Both the position numbers and the translations under genes were made by a program. Below are positions 10,874-22,759 of a stretch of 64,000 nt of DNA, piece by piece. The notes below the pieces were generated by a model that was not told the DNA's origin, ran no database searches, and saw nothing but the letters and a program-made list of their open reading frames with translations. Numbering within the stretch: position 1 is the first letter of the stretch; each line of letters begins with the position of its first letter. Source of the stretch: Scytalidium lignicola (Eukaryota; Ascomycota; Leotiomycetes); the NCBI GenBank assembly GCA_002812745.2, contig NCSJ02000038.1:124001-188000 (forward strand). Direction: 5' to 3'.

Positions 10874-12065
10874 GCTCCAGAAATTACAACCCGGCCATCT
10901 GTTTATTTTGGGATATGATAGTTGTTGCTACCCTCTTTTCCTGCGGTTCAAATTTACTTTTTAAGCCTTCGAGCTTCAGTTGGTGTATATGTATATATAA
11001 CAATCCTCGGAAATAGCATGTTGTGATTGCTGAAGGTACAATATCTGCCCCCAATAGAGATGATTGGTGGTCTATAGTTTACGGTTTTCATGCCATAACC
11101 GCTCTTGTAGCCCATCTAATTCGATTCATGAAGGTGAATATGTAGTTCCTTGCCATAGATGCTACCGCTCAAGTAGTACCTACTGACTAAGTTTCTTTGG
11201 CAACAAGCCGTATCTTCATTATAAACAGAAGCTACAATTGTACAGAATAAACAATCTACTATTCATCATTCATAAAAGGATATAAGCCATTTGCGTGTTA
11301 TTTCTGTACCTTGTTGATCTATACATTGTTTCCAAACAAAGAAAACACAAGGGTGCTATCTCAAATGACCCATATATTATAATCAGCTGTCGTTAATACA
11401 AGCCTATTTTCCCAAAGAGACTTTATTGAATCTTTTCATATGTTAATTCTTCTTATCAATTTCTATAATGTTTAATCTGGCAGAATATCCAGCCAAACGT
11501 TCTCAACCCAGAGAAAATAATGATCTCACTAAAACTGTCGAGAGCAAATCAAACCCTTCATTTATTAGATTAATAGGCTTTATACATAATAAGATGATAG
11601 AACTGCCCCATCTTTTCAAAGTTTTATAACTTAAACGTGGCTGTATTTTCAATGGCAAATAATTCTAGTATTTTCTGATGGTCCGCTGTAGAGTGACCAT
11701 AGAATTATTTTAATTACATAGTCCTAAGGTGCTAGTTCAACTTGTTAAACTACAAGCCCTTTGTGTTTTATGGTTTTTACTTTATTTGTTCTTTATTCAG
11801 GTCACAAGGCCAAAACCATATCTATCCTGAGTTCCCATTCTCGAACCCGTGCAACAGATATCACCTTCTCATCCATAATTCTATCACTGCAACATCCTGA
11901 AGACGAGAACAAGAAACCAATCGCCTTCTGGCTGGCTTCTATTTCCACACTTGCTTCAGTCTTTGTGAGTATTTTCTTTTGCACAATAGCCAAACCGTAT
12001 CTAATACTAAAAATATAGATATACAACATCGCGAGGCACACAGACCATATTATTGGATTTTCACA
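10874..12065. other. AT-rich intergenic region
   Basis: About 1.2 kb between two genes on the same strand. It is AT-rich with only short random frames. It should hold the glucanase 3' UTR and the promoter of the next gene; I see no repeat or RNA gene. Confidence 0.5.
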
Positions 12066-14624
12066 ATGATGAATCATACTCGGAAAGGAGATGTTGCCAT
12101 ATTGCCGCATAAGCGTGTTCTAGCACTTACCAGTGCAAGAGAGCTTCATCGTCCGCCCAATCTACCAAGCTCCAGTCCCTGTCTTTCTCGGAGATCAGAA
12201 ACTTCAATTCTAGAGCCATCTACTCCAACAAATGCTACAGCCAAGCGTAAATCATCAGCTCTACGTCGTAGCCCCAAACGTCTACCAACTCGACCAACAT
12301 TCAGCAACATACCCATACTTTCTCCGAACATGGCTAAGCCACGATCCCCAAGCAGGCTAAGAAATGTCCTAGCAAGCCCTTCTAGTTCATCTTCTCTCCA
12401 ATTGCCCAGTCTGGGTGAAGTTCTTTCCCCAAAACAAGTAGAAGACGAGCCTACTAGTCGAAGCAGTACTTCCACTACCATCCATGCTAACACAAAAAGC
12501 CTCAATGTTACACATTCCCCCCTTCGGTCCAGAAGAGCCGAAATATCATCCCCTGATGGTAGCTTTTCTCCAACATCATCTCTCAGTTCACTTCCTAACT
12601 CTCCCCAGCCTGCAGTTGGAGTTGCTATGGTGTGCCATGCTGGAACGATATCATCAAGAGATGTCCGCAGAATAGATTTCGGTCCCTCGCAACAGATTGA
12701 AGAACATTCTTTCAATGATTTTGCCCCTGTGGTTTCGGAGGCGAGGAGCTATAGTCTGTCAGTCCCACTATCTTCTAGCTCTAGAATATCGTCTCCAGGG
12801 ATCTCTAGAGTACAACAAAGTGGAAGTCCAGTTGCCAGAAAACCAGGATCAGGTCGAATGAATCGAGCGGCCACCAGAGATTACGGAATATTAAGTTCTA
12901 GTAATCAGTATCGTGTACCACGGAATAAATCTAGTTGTCAACATATATCAACTGCTATTGATCCAAAATATTTTAATAATGAAAGGGAGACTAGGCGAGA
13001 AGTCACAACTAAATACCAGTCTAAAACTAAGACAGAAAATCTCGTACCAGAAATAAAGTTGAAAAAGGATTCTTCTACATCCGAGGACCAGTCACCTAGT
13101 GATGATACCTCGCGCCGTGCTGCTAAATATGGCCTTGGTCCCAAGCTCAGGCTATCTAGTGATGCCAATGAAATTATCCTAGGCGCTTCAGAATCTATTA
13201 AGTAAGTAGCCTATCCAGTCTGATTGCTATGTAAATGCTAATTCAGTAGGAATAGAAAGACACACCAGAAAACCCTCATCTCATCCAGTAACTCCACAAA
13301 CACAATCAATAGAGGTTATTACAATTACAATATTGCTCAAACCAAGCCCAAACTCTCCAGGACGGGTATGACCGATTCCAACAAGGAAAATATAGAAAAT
13401 ATTGCTAGCAGTAATATGAGAATGGTATATCCTTCCAGCAATTTTTACCATTCTCCAGATAGAGTCAAGCCTCAACGTCATGGTTTAGGAGCAGGTCATG
13501 GTGGAAATAGCGATATGCAATTTACAAAGGGAGTAAAAGTACATTCTACGCCTCTTAGCAGTTCAGGAGTGCGGCATGAGTCAAAACTTCCACCGCGAGT
13601 ATCTTCTCTAGCAGCTGCAGTTGGAAGTCTGACTAGTAGCCTACCAGTTCCAGTTGCACAACAAGGTTTGACGCCTCGTATATATCGACCTACCGTTTCC
13701 AGTTCTATTCGTGCGTCTGAATCTAACTCATATTTCCTCAGGCGGCAAAAGGAAGAGCTTGAGTCACCTACCAGTCCCTCTTCTCTTGGGCAGCTTCCTC
13801 CAAAACCTAAATCTGGTCTAGAAACGATGGATAAAATAGCAGAAACTATTCACCAATCTGGAACACTCTCTTCCATCAGAAATGTCGGTAAGGGCTTTCG
13901 TAACAGGATATCATTCATCCTGTCGAAACGACTGCGATCTGAACGCACAAAATCCCAAGCCCCTGAGCACCCAACACCACAACCGACCAGTAAAGTCACA
14001 AATGAGGAAGTTACCTCTTTCCATCAGCACACACGGGCAGTTACACACAACCTTATACCCCCCAATGGCATTAGAGTTGATCAAGGCTCTTCTGAAGTTG
14101 ACATTAACAATTCTGTCTCTAAATTCGAAACAACTAACCATATACCGCAGCATATCTGGATGAAGAATTACCATACCAAATCTCCATCTTCTAATAATAA
14201 TGATGATACCGAATCTCCTATTTCTATCGATCATAGGGTCTCTGATAATTTCCAAAGCAGCTCTAAGGAATCCTCTTTACCAACTTCTTCTCCAACGGTG
14301 GTTACCCCGAATAGAAAATGCACCCAGCAGATTCACGGTAGCGGTGACGAACTTGGAGTAAGTTCAATGCTCGATAGCTGTCTTTGCGAAGCTTCGGAGG
14401 AACTTGGAAAAGTGATAAACCTAAGGCGAGAAATCACAAGTCCGGCCGCTCGAAAAGCTTTGGATGCAGTCATCATAAGCATTGGCAAAGCAATCAGTGC
14501 TGCTAGGGCATCTCGTATCGCCACTCTTGAGTTGGAAAAAGCTACTATCAATCTTGTTCAAATGACGGCAAGTGCCACTTCAATGACTAGTAGCACCGTT
14601 CATGACACAGTTAATCGCATTTAA
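12066..14624 (+). CDS. Ser-rich protein with KEN motif and helical C-terminus, function unknown
   Basis: Two exons (12066-13201, 13247-14624) encode 837 residues; ATG at 12066 is the first in-frame ATG. The 45-bp intron has a doubled acceptor (CAGTAG), so an alternative product lacking one residue is possible. Most of the protein is disordered, with many SP/TP sites and repeated basic SPKRLP/RSPSRLR-like patches. A KEN motif lies in DSNKENIEN just after the exon junction. The last 100 residues (from SMLDSCLCEASEELGKV) are predicted helical and Ala-rich, and look like the most conserved part. SP/TP sites plus KEN would suit a cell-cycle-regulated protein, but that is inference. I do not recognise the family. 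Confidence 0.75.
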
Positions 14625-15120
14625 TTGATAGGATAAGTGGTTTAGTAGTATCATTTGCAGTCAAATGTTACTTCAATAATAGCCGAAAGAGGGGTGTTAA
14701 TAGTATTTCATTTTATAGCAGCCTGTTACTATAAGTCCACTCTGCGGTCTAAGGCAGATAGGGTTGGCTTTGATGTATTTCTTTCCACCAGACGGACTTC
14801 ATTTATTATCTACCGTGTAGGTAAATATCTCGACTTCTGTGGAGGAGAGGAAAGGAGAGGAGAGGAGATACCCAGTGTAGATATTTAGTAACCAGAAATC
14901 CCAAATGGTAAAAGCTTCTTTCGAGAATATTGTTACAAGTACTGTACAGTACATCAGAATTCTACCATTCTGTAGGTTATTCTATAAATTAATTATCAAA
15001 ATAAGTTGTAAACTAATGCGCTTTAAAATATCTACTGTGTATCAACCTTAATATTGTTGCGCCGGGATTTCATAAATCATTGTATAAGTCATCAAAGCTT
15101 TACAGCTGGAGATATTAAAA
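14625..15120. other. Convergent spacer with purine repeat and palindrome
   Basis: A 500-base spacer between two convergent genes. It contains a GGA/GAGGA purine repeat at 14841-14868 and the perfect 14-bp palindrome at 14939-14952. No gene seen. Confidence 0.5.
14939..14952. repeat. 14-bp palindrome GTACTGTACAGTAC
   Basis: Perfect self-complementary sequence between convergent genes. It is a variant of the TACAGTACTGTA palindromes found in other intergenic regions of this window. Confidence 0.7.
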
Positions 15121-18100
15121 TCATGTTCCTGACATATGCTTGGAGCTCTCTTCAATAGCCTGCTTTAATGCCTCTTCATCAGCATCATGAGGAGTAGATT
15201 CCACTGTTTTATGTTCAGCTTCTTGCAGACTTTGCTTTTTAGCTTGGTCTAGAAGAATATCCTCTTCAGTAGTTCCCTTCCGCTTCTCCTCTTCCTCTTG
15301 ATGCGAAGCTTTAGAAGCTATGATGGCAAGCTTCACATCTTCATCTTCACCATCCTCGGCTCTCGGTGCATCAGATGCAGAGGTCTGTGTTGCAGAAGCA
15401 GTCCCATAAGATATATGATACTCAGAAAGACTCTGTTGGATCGCTCTCTCTAGTAAGGCCTCATGTTCCGCGTCTTCTGTAGGTATGACAGCATTGGTAC
15501 GAGGTTGGCTGCCTTGCCGGGTTTCTGCAATGCTCGCGGCTACTGCCCTGTGGACCATTTCTTCCTCGGTGAGATTTGAGTTCTGTTCAGTTTGAAGCTC
15601 GTGTATGCTTGCCCTAAGGGCCCGTTCAATCATCACATCTTCTTCTCTATCACCGCGAGATGTGGAGATGACAGACTCTTGTATTGCATTCTCAAAGGTA
15701 GCATCCTCATCATATTCAGGGGGGGCTTCGTCAGCCATCTGCACAGTGCGTGGGATGTGGTTGTGGGCTGTGACACGAGAGCAAAAAGGACATCGTCTAC
15801 CATCTCCACCATGAATCTTGGTTCTCTCCGCTTCGCGTATTGCTTTTCTTTCCTCGTGTAATTTCTTTTGCTCATCAAATGGTAGGTGACTTGATTGAAG
15901 CAATCCCTTACGGGTAAGCCGGCCTGTCTCCTGGCCCTCCGGGCCCCCTTGTTCCTGAAGCTTCATCTTGAAACTTTGATACTCATCTTTACGCTGGTAC
16001 CATCGAGATATGATATCTTGGCATTCATCCTTACTAGCGGCTTTCAAGTGTTCATATCCTTGAGCAGTTCGTGCTGTAATGATATAGTTCAAGACACTGG
16101 CGCCGAAATACTTTCGAATCTCTTTATGGATTCCCATAAAAGTATATCCAGGTAAACTCCAGATAGCTTATGCGATATGTCAGTTTAGGTGATATCTCGG
16201 GGAGTTATCATTTGGATATAACGTGACAGCTTAAGGGGAAATAAGTACTCACCTGCTCCAGGTTTAAATACAAGACCACCTATACCTTTTCCAATCCCTT
16301 TAATGAGGCCAGCAGGACCTTCTTTCTCGGCACCCCGTATAGGTTGAGTGACGAGACCAGATATTCCGTCGTACATTCCAAGGCCAAAACTCTAGTAGTA
16401 GTCAGAATTTGATAAACGTAGTTTAGGATAGCACGAACCTTTCCCGCAGCCTTAAGACCGCTTTGTAAGTCTGTAACTTTTTCTTGAGGCCGAACAGTAT
16501 CATCGCCATATAGCTTTGGGGCGTTATGAAAGCCTTTAGCTAGGCCAAGAGTGAAATCCATGGGAGATTTTAGACCTGCTGCTACGATTCTAGATACGCC
16601 TCGACCTGCACGAATGCCATTCTCGAGAGTAAATTCACTCGGTTCTACTTCTCTCTTATGGCTAGCTGGAGAAGCAGGACGAGAACTGTGAATTATGTCA
16701 TTGGATTCAGACCGGGAATGTAAAGATCTATCTCTCGATCTGGATCGAGATGTTGACCTAGCCAAAGCACCCCGTAATGCTTCTCGAAGAGAACCACCAC
16801 GTTGATGACCAGGCATAAATGTGGGGTTTGTTGGAGTAGTTGGGCTGAATAAAGCTCCCATAGGCGTACGAGTGTCAGTACTTTCATATGACGTCTTTTC
16901 TGTGGACGTTATTGGTGTCCCCGGTGAGTTTACATCTGTCGAATAATCAGTTCGAGATTCTAGACTACTGTCTGCGGATCCAAGGGTCGAATCGGACTTC
17001 GAAGCAGGTTGAGACATTATACTGCTAAGCGTAGAGTTGTTGCGCGGTGCGTCTTTTGAACTGACATGCTTCTGTTTGACTGCTTTGAATATTTCGATAG
17101 GGAAATCTGCCACTCCCATCGACAAACTTGTGATTGTACCTATTAGAGCTGAAGCCCCTCCTGAAATAGGGTCCCAAGGGCCATCTTCTGTCTCATACTC
17201 CCGTGGACGATAGCTGTACATTTTTAGAAGGGCTTATTGAAAGAAGGGTGTATAGACCTACGGCTTCAGATCTGCAAAATCAATAAGACCAGCATTCGCA
17301 AGGACAGTCGCAGCTAAAGCACTCAACCTGGTCTGGGTACGCTTGATTCGCCAGACAGCTGCTCGCGATGGTACGATTGAGCACCTCATTGAATCAATAT
17401 CTAACTTATCATGAAAGCTCTTTGCGCCGATCTCGCATCCATTTTCGGAATTTATACGAGCTGCGAGCTCTTTAGCTTTAGCAAGCGCTTCAGGCTTAAG
17501 GGCTTCGAGAATAGCTGCGGCCAGTTTATCGCTTGTTAGCTGAGCATGAGGTATTGGGCTGGGTCCGGCTCCAGCCCGTGCCACCATAGCACCCCAGAAA
17601 GGTTGATCACCAAAGAATGGTATCACAACAGTAGGTACACCGGCACTGATTCCAGCAGCGGTAGTGCCTGCTCCACCATGATGAACTACACAAGAGATAC
17701 GCTTGAAGAGCCAATCATGAGGCACATTGCCCAACATGAAAACACCTTCAGGAATACCTACAGCATCAGCACCTAACCCTCCCCAGCCCTTGGAGACCAG
17801 AGCTCGTAAACCAGTCTTTTTCACAGCGTCAAATATGAGCTTTGTCATCGCATCAGGGTCGTCTACCACTATTGAGCCAAAGCCAATGTAGATAGGAGGT
17901 GGGCCACTTGCTAGGAAGTCGGCAAGAGTTGGCTCAGGGGTATACGTGGATGCTAGAGACAAGAAATAAAATCCGGATATGGAAATATGCGGTCCCCAGT
18001 CCGCAGGCTTCGGGATAAGCGCAGGTGACCTATGGTAGGTTTTATAAGCATCATTCTTAGCATAATAACTGAGTATGCTGGTTTATCTTACCAGCAGTAG

Positions 18101-19507
18101 GTGTAAGGCACACGTAATCTGCTCAGCATTCCCGGAGCCCAAATCAGACTGATGGGGTCAAGACCTAGAGTTCGCTCCCGAAATCTATTGATAACATCAC
18201 CTAATCCTTGCCATGTCAACATTTCCACTAAAGCATATGAAACGAAGTTTGTCATATTGACATCGGCGTTTGAGGACTGAATATTTGCTAGAGGATGAGG
18301 GAAAGAGTCCGTAGGAGACCAAGGCATCCTAAAAGTAAAATCAGCTGTCTACAAAAATATAAGCGTAACTGCCAACTTGTGACTTACGTGAACATCATGT
18401 GTAGTGGTATTCCCAATTTCTCTGCTATATGAATATGAGCAAAGCTTGGTGGATTGGCGATAATAGCATCGGCAATGAAAGGACGGTCTCCTGGATTCAC
18501 ATCTAGATTGATACCAGCGGTAAACGTCTGGAATGATTGTGTACTGTCTAGGGAGCCTGAAGGTTTTAGTCCATCTCCTGCCTCGATGCAAGACCTCCAA
18601 CAGCCTAAAACAATCTCCTCCATCCCCCTTCGCCGTTTTCCAACATCGCCATTTTTCAAAGAGTCCAAGCCAGGTAAAAGGCCGGGGTTTTTCACCATGA
18701 ATGCCATCAATTCTGAGGGATCGCCTCCTATGCAGAAGAATTCCAAACCATTCTCCTCCACGAAACTCTTGAACACCGCATGAGTGGCCAGACGCACGCG
18801 ATGGCCATAGGTAGATTTTAAAACTTTGCCAAGGGCTACGAATGGCTGCACATCACCTCTAGAACCTACAACATGGATCACGACGTTTAATTTTGGTGGT
18901 GGTAGCTGGCCTGGCTGACCACCTAGAGCCGGAGGTATGTAACCGGGCGCGAACTGCTCGGTCTCCTTTCCTTGAGCAGCTACAGATATCTGGCTTCGTA
19001 GAGCAGGGCCGAGAAGAGCGGAAAACTTCCGCGACCTTTCGTGAATGTTGATATTGACACGACCATCATCTGCGCTCTTTTAGCAGATTGCCCCAAATTT
19101 CCAGGTTTTTAAAAATTCGGTCATCATACCTGTAACGTTTGCCTTGGTATCAAAGCCATCTTGACTAAGTTCTAGCTCATCATGCTTCTGCCCATATGCT
19201 GGAGGAGGGTCTATGGCGTCCCCATCACTTAGAATATTTCGAGCTCTGGGCGTGCAATTAGCTAGAGAGGAAATAATTTTGGAATAGTTCGATGAACTCA
19301 CTCTGATGAAGACGAAGCTAGCTCAGTAGAACCATCGTCTAGCCGTTGAGACGCACTTTGCCTGGCAGTCGAGAGTCGGCGTTGGTTAGCTAGAACTGCT
19401 TGGTCTGAATTGCCCACAATCGCCGCCTCCGCCTGCGCGAGGATCAAAGCAGGCAAAGCATGCTCATCATGATCAGTCGCGTTCTTGTTGCTAGGCATTG
19501 GTTCCAT
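15121..19507 (-). CDS. Sterol-type UDP-glycosyltransferase with ATG2/VPS13-like repeats and C-terminal UIM array
   Basis: Eight exons (19507-19302, 19245-19130, 19069-18388, 18328-18092, 18029-17262, 17213-16439, 16391-16253, 16166-15121) encode 1322 residues. [20 protein letters not shown] starts the GT28-type N-terminal domain near 155. The UDP-sugar half has [11 protein letters not shown] and the signature [20 protein letters not shown] near 530, as in sterol 3-beta-glucosyltransferases (GT1). Unlike ATG26 there is no GRAM-PH-GRAM region. Residues about 680-985 hold a Ser-rich linker and glycine-patterned segments ([33 protein letters not shown]) that resemble ATG2/VPS13 C-terminal repeats. 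A CPFC..HNH cluster lies near 1100, and six or seven UIM-like helices fill 1127-1318. It probably glycosylates sterols on membranes; the tail suggests ubiquitin binding. Function of the fusion is inference. Confidence 0.9.
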
Positions 19508-21132
19508 TACTGCATCAAGGAGGCAGGAACCAGCCGTGAAAGGGATCGCTGGTCACAGATCACAGCGATTTCTCATGTGTATCTGCAGACTGAAGGATAA
19601 CTGAGAAGAAAGTGTTGGTTGTAAAAATGCAGGGAAGAGGAGCGGTCCGTTCAACACGCCGTACTAAGCTTCGTATCTACACACAGTTTCTGCTGCTCGA
19701 TAGTAAGTTCTATGCGATAGAATAATGTTATCCGTTGTTAATTCTGCGGCGTCGAAAGGAGGGAGAAGGGAAGGAAATAGAGCGGAGTAGGTAGATTGAC
19801 GTATCCACAGGCTTCGGACCCAGAAGCAGATGGCGGGGTTCAGGAGCAGGTGTTATCTGCGGTTGCTACACGTCCATCGTGAATGGGCCTCTGGCGTAAT
19901 ATATATTCTGATCTCGAGTCTGTTCATGTTCAGTGCACTAGTAGTCATGAGCAGTCCTAGATCGTTAGTTAGGAACAACTACAGTTACGTTATACCGCTG
20001 GAATTGTTGGCTGAACTTCCCACCCATGCGTGCGATGATAGCATGAGGATGACTGTACGAGCACCATCGCACTTGCCTCGCAATCTTATTCGTGGGTCAC
20101 CAAACTAGCGGTTAGTTAGTTAAGTTAACTGACCTAACTTACGTAAGGTACCTTAGTTTTAACTTAGCCTCCGCTGGCACATCCGCATTGCTTGCAACGG
20201 AGTCCTGTTGGATGGTTCCAGTGGGCATTCTCCGCCCGTGCCAGGGTGCAAAATAAGCTTCGCACAACGTGGGCTGTTGTAACAAATTCTGTAAGCAGAT
20301 GCCGATCAAACTACTGTAGTTAGTTAACAACTACAGTAGACTTCTGTCAGGTTGACTATCCTTGCAACAAGCTACAGTTCCTGAATGTGAGGCTTCTCGT
20401 TCTGCGGTCCCGTATGGAAGAGATGATTACAGCCGGAGGAAATTTACTTTCCAGGCAGTCTCCTATTTTGCTTGCTAGACTGAATTAGTCTATGCGCATA
20501 CTTTTTTATAAAAAAAAAACCTTGATTGGAACTCCGTTGACGTAGCTCACTAAAAGAAAAAGGAAAAATGAAGGAATGTAAGGCGTACACCTTGAAACAG
20601 GCTTGTTTGTTGCAGGCCCTATATTTCACTTCGCCACTGCAATTACAGCTGGTAATTAAGTCTTGCACTCTAATTAAATCATTGCATGGAGATTCAAATT
20701 CACACCCACGCAAACATCTTCCTCTGCCACTGTTCGTCCCAAATGAGAAATCAAAGTACTGCTTGACCTCTGCACGACGGCTATTACCGTTCCTACGCGG
20801 CCAGATCACTAGGATATCCCGAACTCTTCAGGGCACACTTTGGGTCTGTCAATTGCATTGGTGATGGAAAAAAACAAGGCATCGAATTGAGAAATGCTGT
20901 TGGCCCGATCATAAATATTTTGCTTTTCAAGAATCACATATAATACAGAAGCACGTTGGCACAACCCGTGTCCTTAGCCCCATATGTCTTGGTCGGCCTA
21001 ATATTACAACTTAAAACTCTTTTGTCCAACCCGGTAGCTCGATGTCTTTCACCGCCATCACCCATTCCCTTGTCCATCTCCTCTTTCTCTCCTCTTCTCT
21101 CCTCTCCCAAGCCACTGCCTTCAGTACACTTC
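19508..21132. other. 1.6-kb intergenic region
   Basis: This holds the glycosyltransferase promoter and the 3' side of SBH1. Around 20100-20340 there are repeated TTAGTTAGTTAA and ACTACAGT words and one strong hairpin (20311-20339). Short frames here are random in appearance. Confidence 0.5.
20311..20339. repeat. Perfect 11-bp inverted repeat, 7-bp loop
   Basis: CTACTGTAGTT at 20311-20321 pairs with AACTACAGTAG at 20329-20339 around AGTTAAC. The arms contain TACTGTA, related to the palindromes elsewhere in the window. Confidence 0.7.
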
Positions 21133-21905
21133 CTAGCTAGAGAATCTACGGGTGATCTTGGCAATAACTTAAGAGATATGTTAGTCATTTCGGCCCAAGG
21201 TAACCCACTTGTATTTACAAGTATGATAACTCACTATGCAGAGCAACGACGCTAAATATGAAGACTAACGAGAGAACTAAAACAACAACCGGGTCGACTT
21301 TCAATCCTGGGCTCTCGTCGGTGTAAAGTCCTATTTATTCGTTAGCCTCCAATGCCATTTCAGCCTCGTACCATTTCCGCCCAAAAATATTTGCCAAGAT
21401 GACCAGAACAGATTTTGGGTGTAGATGTAAGCTTGAAACGCAGAATTGACGTTTCCATTAGTTCCTTTCGGCCTAAAACATTGGGCAGCTCGACTCATTT
21501 GGTAGTCTTCCCCGTTTTCAACAGGTCCATCAGAACAACCAGAAATCAAGACATACTCAACATTGTGCTGCTACTACCTCCAGCACCAGCAGCTCGAGTG
21601 CTACTAGGCCGAGCATTTGCAAGCTTGTCCTTCTGATCTGCCGCTGCGCGTCTTCGAATAGCAGTCTTTGGTCCACCAGGGGGGGTTGGAGACGAAGGTC
21701 TGCCTATACCAGACCCAACAGCAGGGGAATTTACAGGCGAGGATGGACGTGGAGAAGACTAAAATTGAGAATATGTCAGTTAGATGTCTATGCGATCGGA
21801 ATCAAGGTACAATTGAGCAAATATGATGATTCGGAGGTTCAATCCATCACGTATGGGAAACGTGGCTAGAGAGTGAGGACGGGTCGAATGAGAATACTTT
21901 ACCAT
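21133..21905 (-). CDS. SBH1: Protein transport protein Sec61 subunit beta (Sbh1)
   Basis: Four coding exons (21905-21903, 21758-21557, 21330-21235, 21167-21133) encode 111 residues. The first coding exon is the ATG alone, followed at once by GTAAAG; the second opens at TTTTAG with SSPRPSSPVNSP. Introns are 144, 226 and 67 bp. The protein has the usual Ser/Pro/Gly-rich cytosolic part, the conserved STMLRLYTDESPGLKVDPVV motif and one C-terminal membrane helix (VVLVLSLVFIFSVVALHIIA) ending in KITRRFSS. It is the tail-anchored beta subunit of the ER translocon. Length and tail match fungal orthologues closely. The last 12 codons lie on a small terminal exon. All junctions keep frame. Confidence 0.93.
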
Positions 21906-22759
21906 TTCTGTAGCAGATCTCAGTAACAGTTAACCAGGCAGCAGTCTTTGGGGATAGGAGACAGTGAAAGTGAGTGCGTGTGCTTGGTCGGTAGTCGTGG
22001 TGGTTAGAATATTGAGGACACGACTAACTTATTGTAAGGTCCTCCGTGGTATTGGGGGGGGTACGGTGATCCTTTACCACCAACAACGCAAATGCTAGAA
22101 ATCTACTCTGTAATTAAATCAACAATATAAATTATGTAGGGCAAGAATTGCGAATTTTCAATTAGCTTAAGCAAGATCCCATTATCTGCAGGAGTTGAAC
22201 TATTTTCACCTTGTTATCTTTCTTAGAAAAAGATATTGGATGGGAGTCGAGTTAGCTGATAACTTCCAAGCTTTAAATATCTTTTCTTAGCTAAATTGAT
22301 ATCAACGCTACAGTGATAATGCTTGCTTGAGCATCAAGACATTCTGTTAAATCCAGAAAGCTTGGCTATGCTTCGAAACACAAAGAAATCCAGCGCCAAG
22401 CATGCTTTGGGCGAACTGAATGAAACAAAGGAAAAAGTTTCCGTCTGGCCTGAATATCTGCCCTAAAGCTCACCCAACTCAGGTCACTAAATTATTATAT
22501 GGCAGACAAGGAACACCTGTGAACCATTATCGTAACTGCCAACCTCGAGAAAGTCCCTTTTTCTGGTATAGATCTTCCAGAATGTCCCATTTTATCATTC
22601 AAATACCCTCNTTTTTTTTAGTCAAGGGCTCAGTGGCTAGAACAATGCCCATTATACAAATTAAACAGTACATTCTACAACGAAACCAATTGTGTCAACC
22701 AAACGCCAGCCGCTATGGTAGCACTGTATTGCTAGATCGCAGTTTTATCGATTATCGAT
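21906..22759. other. Intergenic region upstream of SBH1
   Basis: About 850 bases between SBH1 and the end of the phosphatase gene. AT-rich, with one N beside a T-run at 22611. A 122-codon plus-strand frame that crosses the N has no family resemblance. Holds the SBH1 promoter and 5' UTR. Confidence 0.5.
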
